From the NCBI RefSeq assembly GCF_016920785.2, contig NW_024609881.1:45416710-45480709 (forward strand): DNA of 64,000 bases, written 5' to 3'. Position numbers and translations under genes: made by a program. How positions within the stretch are numbered: the stretch's first letter is position 1; each line of letters starts with the position of its first letter. This DNA is from Ixodes scapularis. Its lineage: Eukaryota; Arthropoda; Arachnida; Ixodida; Ixodidae. Below are positions 35,201 to 47,200 of the stretch, in pieces. The notes beneath the pieces are model-generated. The model was not told the origin of the DNA. It did no database searches and worked only from the letters and a program-made list of their open reading frames with translations.

Positions 35201-38200
35201 TGAACTCGCATGTTATGGGAACCGATGCCGCAAATCACGGATGCAGCAGATCTGCATTTCACGGTGCAACAAACGTTCGGGACAACTCGTGTGTCACGGG
35301 AACCGATATCGCGTGCGCAGAGCACGGACAAAAATGTGTAAGCCCGTTAGAAACTCCCTTGTCAGACGTACCGGTACCGCAGATCGCGCAGTTGATGTGA
35401 TTCCCGTCAAACATCACGTGATGTCCAACGGGAATAAAGGATGGGCGATATTTAAAAATTTTTAAGTTTCAGATATTTAGCCAGAAAAACGGGATGGGCG
35501 ATCTCATGGGAGAGGGTGCCCTTATGGGATTTTACGGTAGTTACTTCCGGAGAGTAACTGTAGCTAGATACATTTGTGAGACAAACTGTATATTGAAGTA
35601 GAGGTCTGCATGGATCACGGGCCGGGCTAGGGCTCCACGGCTATATTCATGAAGGGCCCGGCACGGACCTTGCATTCAAGTCTACAAGGTAGGCCGAAGC
35701 GGGCTAAACCGGCCATTGCTTTTTTTTTTTCTTTTTTTAGCAGCAATGTTTTTGGAAGCTTGTTCAAGAGAGGTACAAATGCTGAAAGCTTGTGTGTGTT
35801 GAACATGATTGTAAACCTGAGACTGGGGCAGAAAAGAGAACACAACAGAAGGTAGAAAAAAAGGAGGCAACGTCTCAATTGAGACGTTGCCTCCTCTTTT
35901 TCTACCTTCTGTTGTGTTCTCTTTTCTGCCCCAGTCTCAGGTTTACAATCATGTTCAACTTACACCAGCTCGCCTGCACTCTGACTATTTTTTCCTTGTG
36001 TGTGTGAATGCTCTGTCAAAACACCAGTATCGCGACTTTCACTTTCGTCGCTTGCGGTGCCGCGGTCGTACAGTCGCTTCTCCTTGTCAACACGCACACA
36101 TACGTGCCTACACAATGTGCACCCTCGCAGGCGTACACCATCTGTGCATACGAGTGCGTGCATCCACAATACAGGTGAAGAGGTCCCCCTCAAGGGTGCT
36201 TTTCCTAAACAATTTCTCGCAGAGCACCTCAAGAGACGGCGGTATTTTTTTATAATTTATTTTCTTTACGGTTGTTCTACACAACGGGAGTGGGCAATTT
36301 AGAACTTTGCCAGTCTTCTGTTCGAAACTTTCGTGATGTTCCCCCTCCTTCGCAACTTTGGCACATGGTTGTCTTAACTGTTGCCATAGCCTCCTCTATA
36401 CTCAGAAAGCCTGGCAGTTTGACGACGGAGCCATAGAGTGCCTGGTCGCAGATTTAGAGCGCGAGGATCTGGTACATCATAGAGCCATTTCTTGGGAACC
36501 TGGACAACAGCGCACAGCTTTTGCAGTGGCAAGGACCCGAAACACACTTGTTCGCTTGAGAGAAGTCTGTTTCGGCGTCTCGCTGCAATGGGCACCAATC
36601 ACAGGGCTCTCCTTTCATCCTTTGTCTGCCGCTCCACCTTTTCTATTTCGGCGGCCGCTTCTCGTGGCGATCTGCCAGGCCTTGCCAATATATAGAAGGC
36701 TATGCTGTCGCTTGCCATTTTTATTGTTCAGTTCTTTTCAATAAACGTGCCTGCTCACAAAAGGAACAACGATGGGAGGAATTTTTTTTAACGAGCTGTT
36801 TTTTAACAAGCTGTTTGCTGCTAATATTAGCAGCAAAAAAATAACATAGAAGAGAGATGCTTGCTTTAGTGACTATGAAGCACCATAGTCAACATGTGTA
36901 ACAGTAGCAAGTGAGCTGCCATGCCGCGCAATTTGTGAGCTATTCACACTGGGCAAAAATAGAGCGGGCCTCAGCGGGTAAGTGAATATTAGCGTCGGGC
37001 TGGGCCGGGCTGGACCGGGTGCCGAAAATGGCTAGCGGGCCGCGGGCAAGCCTGGGCTTAAAGGGGCGGTGCAACGATTTCCGGACTTCGGTCAAAGATT
37101 TCTGGAAGTTGCCCTCTGACACTTCTGAAGTAAAGAACAGAGAACCGATTTCCCCTGCGTGTCCTAGTTGTTGCATAAAAAAAACATGAACATTGGCATT
37201 TCGGGCACCCCTCAACTCACTCCCAGCCTTCAGGGTCACACCTGGACCCCCTCCTAGTGACGTCATTCGGAGTGCCGTGTAGGTTCCCGTGTGCTATCAC
37301 GGAGGACGCTTCCTCTCCCTCTCTCTGCTGACATTAGCGGGCACTATGCTGCAGCTTAGAGCCGCGCAAGGCCACGTAATCTTTTCGCCGTAGTTCCTTC
37401 GGCTGCCACTTGGGGCTGCAGGTGGGGGAAAAAGCTCGACTTTTGCTTTGCGATTATGCAGCGGAATCGCAACATTTTTAATGAAGGAAGTGTTTTCTCT
37501 ATCCTCCGGGACACGATAAACAACATAAAAATGACGAGATGCAAATTCTTTTAATCATAAAATCATTGCACCGCCCCTTTAAGAGACAGCGGGCCGGGGC
37601 GGTCCGGGGTCCTAAATATCGGCCCAGGCAGACCTCTAAGTTGAAGCTGTACAAGTTAAACCTAAGCTCGTAATAGATAGCTCACAGGACCTCTCTCTGT
37701 CATTTTGAAAATCGTCACAGCCCGGCACTGCGACAAAAATTGGCAAGCATCTCCAGGGACCACACACAAGTCCTTCACTCAGCACATTGAACACGACATG
37801 GCAGTGTTCTTCGCTGTGCACTACTGGTATAAACACAGAAAGGAAAAGAGAAACAAACAACACCCGGAGGCCAAGCGAATGCTTCCCCCCCAACCTTCGT
37901 GCAAATTGCCGATACCAAATAAAGTTTCTGAGTTATCAAAAGGGTGATTGGAAATGGTAGAGTGCTCAGCACTTCCAAATAAAAGTTTCTGTATCCCTCA
38001 TCAGGTAAAGCAGACCTCCCCGTTGAGGCCCGCCTTTCCCCACAACTGCAGATGTCACATTAATTTTTTTAGAGCGCAGCTCTTAGGCGCCCGTTTCCGG
38101 CTTGAGCGGCGTCGGCGTTAACTAAGGTCACCCCAAGGTCACCTCAAGGTCACGTGACTCCCCCAAAGGCAACCCCCCCAAGGTCAAGTGGCCCTCCTAC

Positions 38201-41200
38201 CCGAGGTAACGTGACCCCCCCTCCCCCCGAAGTCATGTGACACCCCCCCGAGGTCACGTGACCCCCTCCCCCGGAGGCCAGGTGACCCCCCCGGAGCATA
38301 TTAAAGAATGAGGGGGGAGGAGGAGAAGGAGGAGGAGGGGTCTACCCTCCCCTCAGTACCCTTCAATGCTCCTCCTCAAGAGCTGCGCTCCAATTCGGCG
38401 TTACAGGGAGTTGTAAACGGCTTTCATTTTTAGAGCGCAGCTCTTAGGGGCCCATTTCCAGCCTGAGCGGCGTCGGCGTAACCGCGCCCCTCCCCCTCCT
38501 CCTCCTCCCCCCTCCTCCTCGCCCCCAAGGTCATGTGACCCCTCCCCCCGCCGGTCACGTGACGCCCCGCCCAAGGTCATGTGACCCGCTCCCCCCGAGG
38601 TCACGTGACCCCCGGACCTCTCCCCCTCCTTCTCCTCCTCCTCCCCTCATTGTCTAATATGGTCCGGGGGGGTCACGTGACACGTGGCCTCGGGAGGGTA
38701 TTTCTATATTTCAGAGCACACCTCTTACGCGACCGTTTCCCGCTTGAGCGGCAAGGAGGAAAGCAGTACGAAGGTGGCGGAGGAGGGGGAGGAGAGACGA
38801 GGAGGCGGAGGCGAGGGGAGGGGAGGAGCTCGAAGGACGAGGAGGCGGTAAAGGAGAGGGAGGGGGTGGAGGAGGAGGAGGAGGAGGGGAGGAGGACTAG
38901 CAGGCATGATCACGAGGCAGGAGGAGGAATACACCCTCCCCTCAGTACCCTTCCCTCCTCCTCCTCAAGAGCAGCGCTCCAATTCGGCGATACAGGAAGT
39001 AAACGGCTTTCATTTTTAGAGCGCAGCTCTTAGGGGCCCATTTCCAGCCTGAGCGGCGTCGGCGTAACCGCGCCCCTCCCCCTCCTCCTCCCCCCTCCTC
39101 CTCGCCCCCCCAAGGTCATGTGACCCCTCCCCCCGCCGGTCACGTGACGCCCCGCCCAAGGTCATGTGACCCGCTCCCCCCGAGGTCACGTGACCCCCCA
39201 CCTCTCCCCCTCCTCCTCCTTCTCCTCCTCCTCCCCTCATTGTCTAATATGGTACGGGGGGGTCACGTGACACGTGTCACGTGGCCTCGGGAGGGTATTT
39301 CTATATTTCAGAGCACACCTCTTACGCGACCGTTTCCCGCTTGAGCGGCAAGGAGGAAAGCAGTACGAAGGTGGCGGAGGAGGGGGAGGAGAGACGAGGA
39401 GGCGGAGGCGAGGGGAGGGGAGGAGCTCGAAGGACGAGGAGGCGGTAAAGGAGAGGGAGGGGGTGGAGGAGGAGGAGGAGGAGGGGAGGAGGACTAGCAG
39501 GCATGATCACGAGGCAGGAGGAGGAATACACCCTCCCCTCAGTACCCTTCCCTCCTCCTCCTCAAGAGCTGCGCTCCAATTCGGCGTTACAGGAAGTTGT
39601 AAACGGCTTTCACTTTTTTTCCCCTGGAACAATAGAGCTGTTTTTTTAGTGAAAATTCAAAACAAAACAACCTGAAGGGGACGGAGCAGTAGCGGCAGCG
39701 CTGCCGTTTGACTGAGAGCACACAATACAAGCTCCGAAACACGAGCCAGCCTTCGTAGTCTGAACTTCTGGTCTGTAATGAACAGCACGAGTGATGCTTG
39801 TGAATAAACTCCTTACTATGGAGTTGAGAGGTGAAACTTCATCAGCTTTTATCATTGAACTCATTATTATGGAGTGAAGGGGTTAAATATCTTCAGCAGC
39901 TGCAAGTTTACCTTCACATACTTCTGCATCACCGTGCCTCCATCCGATTGCGCTTTAAAGGGGCGATGCAATGAATTGTGTACTTTGCACAAATACCGCT
40001 TAGAATGGATCCCCGACGTTAATGACCTATGAAACACACGTTTGTTTTTCACCCCACGCAATAGAAGTTGCAAAACAAATTAAAGAAAAACGAGCAGCAT
40101 TCACTCCCTCAACTCGCAGCCAGAACAAGTGGCAACGTGATCTGCAGTCGATTATATGCCACCAATTTTGACCTTAGCCACGCACTAGGGCACAGGACAT
40201 GTGCCAAGTTCCAGACATTGTTATGGTTCGGCTATTGTCGTCATTGCATCGATTGGACACTATTTGAATGCTTCTCGAGCTATGGATTATCACGAGCCCG
40301 AATCGAGTGCGCATGCAATAAATAGTCGGGTCCAATCTACGAGCTGCATTTAAATATCCACAGTTGGGGGTACTGCAATCCCCCAGTTACGTCATCAAGT
40401 TTTGCGAAAGAGATTGAATGAAAACGCTTGCTTTGTCCTTAAAATTACACTGCAACAAAGGAGTTTCTTGGCAAGTGGCTTTGCTTGTGAGTATCCTTGA
40501 GTCCCACTAGTGCCAGTAAGCTCGTTGCCCTCTGCTGACCTCAGGCAGCAATCAAATGTTTATTTTCTACATCAGTTGTCATTGGTGTTGTTTTTGTAAT
40601 TTATTTTCTGTTGTTACACGTACAGGATACAGTCCTTTCCCATTTATATGAACACCTCCATTCCTCAAAAAACATTCATAATGTGAGTCACCCATGAAAA
40701 TGAAAAAACGCACATATCTACCCAGTTTGCATCCAAATATTATTAATGGAATCCACAAAAAAAAAAAAGAAGAAACCAGAAAAACTGTGTGGCGTGTATG
40801 TTTAGCCTGAAGTTAGTCTGCCACAACGGGCAACTTGTCTCTCAGCTGTAGATGAGCAATTTAGCCAGTGCAGTACAAACCACCATCCTGGGGTTTTTAA
40901 CATGCACCAAGCAGTAGTGATATACAACCGCACGCCGGTACGACGCTCACCCAGATCGAAACGGGCAGGGGTGGGGACTGAACCCAGGATACGTGAATTC
41001 TGCAGAGCGAGTTCCCGCTCCATGAACTCCGGGGTGCGCTAGACTACTCAGCCATCAATCCCCCCCTTGGTACCCTTTTAAGGCTGGAACATGGAGACAA
41101 AAACAACCAAAAACTGAAGCCTACAAAAATTGTTCCACACTATTTAAAAAAAAAACTAAACGTGTTAGCTGCTCCTAAACACACATATCAAAAAGTATTT

Positions 41201-44200
41201 TCAGCTTTTGTGCTGCAACATGTGTTTATTTTTGGCTATATCAGATGTCAACTAGTTGCTCGCGTTGCAAGTGCAGTCTTGTGATGGGGCGGCAGAAAAA
41301 AGCCCACCGCAAAACTGTCCGATCCGGAGAAAAGCACACCGGCCTTTCGACGGATGCAGAGAAAAAATCCCTTATGGCGGATTCACGCTGGCAGTTGAGC
41401 TGTGTTTGCGAAGCGTTTGCGGGTGAGGTTAGCGAGGGCTCCTGCTCAGACACACCGAGACGTGGTTGGAGGTTTATTGGCGATCACGCTTAGTCTTTTG
41501 AGACTTGCATTTGACAACCTTGTTTTACAATTCAAAATCCAGCTTAATCCACAAACCAAAGTCAAAATTTAGCTATTTTTGCACTTCTTAACGCTGTTTA
41601 CACACATTAAGAGTACAAGCAGCGAAAAAAAGATGTGAACCTACAAAACCCGCCTGCGATTCCCTCGACTTCGTCCGCAAGCAAAGAAAGCACAGCTGGG
41701 CACGCCTTGCTGAATCTTTAGAAGAGGATGTACCGACCCTTCCTGCAAGAATAGCTGACCTGGTTTTCCAGATAAAATGCCAGTTCCCCCCCCCCCCCCC
41801 CCCCCCCGCCTCGCCTCGTTGGCTTTTACAATTTTATCATTTTCGGAGCACTGGTGGACTGTGGTGCGGGGAATCTGTTTGGTACCAGCTAGTCGTGGTG
41901 GTGGACTCTCCTCTCGTCACTCGAACATCGATTGAGTCTATTGTTTGTTTGACATTAAAAGGGCACTGACACCCGAAAGGTCTTTTTTTTTTTTTTTTTT
42001 TACTTTCTAAAACAATGCATCAAAAAAAAAAAATTCCTTGCGCGTTTTTTTATTTTTGTTGTTTTTCTCTCCTGCTCCTGACCTCCTCGCTTCTTTTGGT
42101 TTGTGACGTCAAATATCATGAACTTTGAAAGCTTTGTAGGCGACATTACTAGAACATTTAATAATGGCAGTCGTAAAACACGTTTTTTAATGCAATTGCA
42201 AACGCACTAAGGGCTCTTCTTTTTGAAGTACCGAAAATCGGAGTCCGGCGTGACGTCGCCTCCTAGATTTGCATTCTCCCTCTGAAAACATGGCGGCACT
42301 CAAAGCATATAGCAGATGATGATCGATGAGCTGGGAGATTGGACTAAGTAGTCGTTTCTAGGTGCCCGACGACCTCTCAGACTTCGAAAAGGAAAGCGTC
42401 AAACGGTCAAAACTGGGACTGGTGTCTGTGTATCATAGTTTCGGTTGCGACTCTGCCGGGGCAGCCTATCAGACGTCAAGCGTCGTCTGCTCGTAGCCAT
42501 AGGCAGGCGGAATGGCATGCACGGAGGAAACAGTTTTTTTCCGGTAGGCTGAAACCTTTCTCTTCGCCCCCTCACCTCCTTGCTTCGAGTTGCGGCGGGA
42601 AGGGCGGTTCGAGCGGAGGCATGAAAGAAAGTCAACTCGCAGGGCTCCTCAATATTTGAAATCACTGCACTGGCGCGGATTGCGCGGGAACTTCGAATTC
42701 GGCAATCGTTTTGTTACTACAGAAATACTGAATTCCAAAGTTTCGAATTTTGAAAGTAATGTTCACGCATCGTTTTCAATCGTTTCAGATAATAATAATA
42801 AATAAAATTATTTTGATGTGTCAGTGCTCTTTTAAGCTCAAAAAAATGCTGTATGGATACCTATGCATCGTCTGGTGCATATACTTTATTTCTTGAATAG
42901 GTTCCCTTTGTTCCTTTTGGTAGTATTAAACGTTACAGGTCAAACTAGCGCGGGTGCCCGCCAGCTCCGCAGTAGTTTGTTGGCTATGCAATTGGACTCA
43001 CACATCTCTATCAGCCTTCGGGGTGGTTGTGCTCGGTGTCGACAGCTTTCAGTAGTTCATGCGACTGCCTTAGTGGTTACAAAAACAGCCGTTTCGATCG
43101 ATCGGGGCGGGTTCCGATCTTCTAAGGGCAAAGACCAACAAAACAGAAAGCGACGGGCTTTGGTACCCCGATTATTAAACTCTTATCACCTAAGCGAAGC
43201 CCGTAAAGATTGCGAGTCAATTCTTTTCGCGGCAGATTCAGGTGATGGACATAAACATCACATTTCTTCGTTGATTTGTCAGCTGCAACGCTAGGACTAC
43301 GGATGGCGCCTCCGACGAATCACCGGAGACAAATGTCATCTTGTTTCGAAAGCCACCGACGTCACGTCAGTGTCATGTTGCGATTGGCTACCACTTCGCG
43401 GTGCGCAAAAGCGGTTGGGGCAAATCAGTCCCAAAGTGGTTGGCAAAAATGTGCCTCGATCCAGCCGCTTTGCGGTTGAGAACGCACGAATTCGCTTTGC
43501 TTTGCGGTTGCGCATCCGCTTCCACTGTGAATGTGCCATTACGAATCTAAGAACCGAGCGTTCACTCAAGTAAAGTATGTTCACTCAACTGAAGTACTAT
43601 ACTGGGATGCCTTATGCGCATGTGGTCATTCTGCACTTCACTAGCAGAATATACTTTTTAAAAATAAAAACATCCTGTAACACGTCAGGTGTTCCCCAAC
43701 AAAAATAGACAATTTCAATAGAACACTAATTAAAAAAAAATAACGGAGGAAAATCAAACTAGTGTAGAGGGCTGCAGCTTGAGTAGTTTCTGGATAATAA
43801 TTTATGAAATTACCTTTTACGCAGTATACCAAGACCGCATTGTCAAATTTCCAGATTTCACCATTTGTTTAAAAATTACTTTTTTACAATTTCGAATGAA
43901 AAAAAAAAGTACTTGTTTTGGCTTACTAGAATTAAATATGTAACACGCAAAATGGGTCGACATAAAAGCAGAACAAGGGCTACGGTCAGGGTGGAGAATG
44001 AAAATCAAGATGACTAAAATTGTGATTTAAATCAGACCAGTTTTACCAGGATGATTAAAATCGAACCTTGCTCGCAAAAACAATCCCCCACAACTTTTTT
44101 TCCTAATTTTCTTCAATTATTTGATACTTTCTGAGCGGCCATATATTCTGTATTTAAATCAAAGAATTATCACATAAGATTTACATTGGACTAAACACGA

Positions 44201-47200
44201 GCAAAAAGCAGTGGTTTTCGTAGCAAATTGATGCGTAGAGCTTCACCTCTACCTCCCGCTTCGTTCATCCGTTACGTCACATCTTTTTGCAATGAAATCA
44301 TAACGCAAAAAATAGAAACAAAAACTGAGAAAGTAATGTCGTTTTGCAAAAAAGTTTGATTGCGGAAAAAAAAAAAAGAGACGACGATACAGCTGTTTTG
44401 CCAACAAAAAATCTAAGCTGTTTTTGTTCTGTGAACAAAAAGTAGTTAAAATTGCAGTAATTCTATTTTCCACACAGTTCCCACTGATCGGAAGAATTGA
44501 TCGAACAGCCTGCCACGTTTAACAATGTGTAGAGTAATAAATAATCAATATTTTCTAGCTACAGTGATATTAGTCTGATTTTAATCAAATAAATCTAACT
44601 TAAATTTAAAAAGAATCTTTTTTCTTTACAGCAGAGCGAGCAACCTGATGTGAAGTGTGTACCCTGCGTGGCACTGTCAACATAAACAATTACCCTTTTA
44701 TTTTATACATTAAGTGGTTGTTATTAAAACTACTAGTGCGGTGGAAATGGCTGATTCGGGTCACAAAACTTATGCGATTAAAGTTTGACGCTGACTAATC
44801 GCTTTTCTAAGTAAAATTCAAAAAATCTCTTCGCAGTAACTCTGTTCCATAGTATACCGCCCGTGTGAGATATTCCTAAAAGCTTGGTAGCACTACAGCT
44901 ACATCAAATGATAAAAAACATTTTACACATTAATTTAATTCGAAGTGAGCATTTTTCTGGGTCTGACAAAAGACTGAGCTTTCTCCTGGATTTGACACTA
45001 GGCACCTAGCGAGGCGACTTCTACTGCCACCTTCTGCTTCAGCCCCAAGAAAATGTTGCGTTGTCTGCAGGTTAAAATTAATAGGCATACTTAACCCTTT
45101 AACAATCAAGTTTAAAAAAAAATGTTTCTCAGTGGTTTGGACTTCTTTCCATTCCAAAGTGTTAGTGCAAAAAAAAAAAAAAAGGAAGTTATTTCAGTTT
45201 TTTTTTATTTATTATCTAGTGGTAGCACGTAAAGGCTTGCAAACTGTTCAGGTCTAGAAGCATCAAGTAAAACTATTGAAGGCAAAACATTGTCATCTTT
45301 CTTCCATTTGGTTTTATTTTGGCACATCTGCTATGGCAGACATTTCGGCGCTTTCAAATTCCGAACCGGAGGTTTTTTACAGAGCTTCTTCATCAGATGA
45401 TAATCTCTTACCTTCCAAACTTATTCTGAGAAGCATTAGAAATCTAAATCGGAAGAGCCATGCTTGCCACCACCACCAGAACAGCCCACAAGACAGGACA
45501 CCTTTGGCAGGTATCAGACGTGCACAGTGTCTAATTTCCAAACTATAAATAGACACAGCAAAGCTAACGGCCTGTCTCGCAAATATATACACGTCCGAAA
45601 TAAAGCATGTTAGTCCAATGTAAACTCCAGGAACATGTTGCATACACAGCAAGACAGTTTGCAAGGGCAAGCAATTGCAGGTTTTGGCAGTTTTTTTTTT
45701 TTTTTTGTTGAGACTAAACCACTACCATAAAAACTACTAGTGGGGTGGAAATGCAATCCCCAGGGGTTTAGGCAATAAGAGTTTGTGTTCATAAATCTGC
45801 TCTCTAAATAAAAAGAGAAGGAGATGTCTTGTTCATGCTAACAGCATCACGAAAGTAAAAATACGCTCTGCTTGGCTTTCCGTTTTTCTAACCAACGGGG
45901 TTTGAGAAGATATTGCTCACGTGTTACGCAGCTATTCAGCATTGTTACCAGCCTTCGTGCCAACAGTTCTAATGGCCACGAGACCGATGTTGCCTTTGTT
46001 GATTTCGCCCGTTTTCTATTCTCACCTACGTGGTTGCTCCCTCTTACGATTCGAACTGCCTAGGATTCGGTCCCCACAACTTGCACTTCAGAGACCAAAA
46101 TGGAACATCAATACCACTGAAGTGGACAGAATGACAGGAAATACAAACAAAAATGGTTCAGCCAATCGTCTTAGGCGTTTCTTTCTTAAGACCTTATAGA
46201 GACACAGTCCCTTTTGTAGCACCAACTTGTTTTATCAATACGCCTGGCAGGAACTAAATGGCACCGAGGAAAAAGCATGCCAAAAAATGTACTTGCACGT
46301 TACATGGGAAATTTTATGTGCCTCGCATGGTTTCACATTAAATACATTTTCCACGGTGTATTTTCTACCGGAGACTTTCTTCTTCGCTATAAGTATCTTC
46401 TACAGATGTACTTTGTCAGACAGAATACCCGACAAGCGGTTTTCACCCAGAACGATCATACTTACATCTGGATAAACCAATTGTTACCCCCACCACCAAA
46501 CAATAAAAGACAAACTCAATCAAACGCCTTTTTGAGGCCTTGGGAACCAGCGGAACTTTGTCCACACAACCAACCTCTACATACAAAAATTGTGATGCCA
46601 GATCTCCATCGTATTGAACAACCTTTGCGGCATCAAAACCTTTTCCTCTCCCTCTCGATGCTCTTTAGAAAGTATTGATTCACTGCAACAAACAAAGTTC
46701 CCTCTCAATTACAGGTCTTTGCATTGCCACAAGTTCTACTACCCCCCCCCCCCCCCCCCCCTAATCAGTTCAACAACAGTCTATTAAAAAAAAAAAAGCC
46801 AGCAAAGCGCATTAAACTTTACTACGCCACACCACTCCGCAGGCAACACCCTTCACAACACACGACCCCCTGCGGTCTACCAAAATATATTAAAACAAAG
46901 CATGGGTTCCTTCTTGTTTCATATGTTTGCTCCCTTCAATGCTCCAACGTAAATAAATAACTTAAAGCGAAAAAGTTCACACACATAAATAAAATTGTGG
47001 ATAGAAAAACACAACACGCACACAGACGAAGCCCACGTCACTCCGAAAGGGATGTTTGCGGCGTGGCCACCTGCCCAAAAAACACAGCCCCAGCAATATG
47101 CCGAGTATTCAGCATCTGCGTGCGCAGCAGGGGGGAGAGGTCTCCTGTTAGAAGGCTGAAGGTCGGTGGGCCTCGTCTCGAGCGATGACAGCCCAAAGTC

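Larger units (their letters stand above)
35599..37638. mobile_element. Large GC-rich repeat with inverted ends, interrupted by nested elements
   Basis: tagaggtctgcatgg (35599) faces caggcagacctcta (ends 37638), with gggccgggct-type sequence just inside both ends. It contains the hairpin 35798-35959 and the TTAA MITE 37058-37582. An open frame at 36358-36744 and an AATAAA at 36740 lie inside, but no known protein is recognised. Confidence 0.45.

Noticed and set aside
36358..36744. 128-codon frame ending near an AATAAA
   Set aside because: No homology recognised and it lies in a repeat; kept only as a point for checking, not as a gene.
38581..39675. Open frames of 133-150 codons rich in Glu, Arg and Gly
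   Set aside because: They translate the GGA-rich half of the tandem array. The same peptide is repeated in each unit and has no domain.
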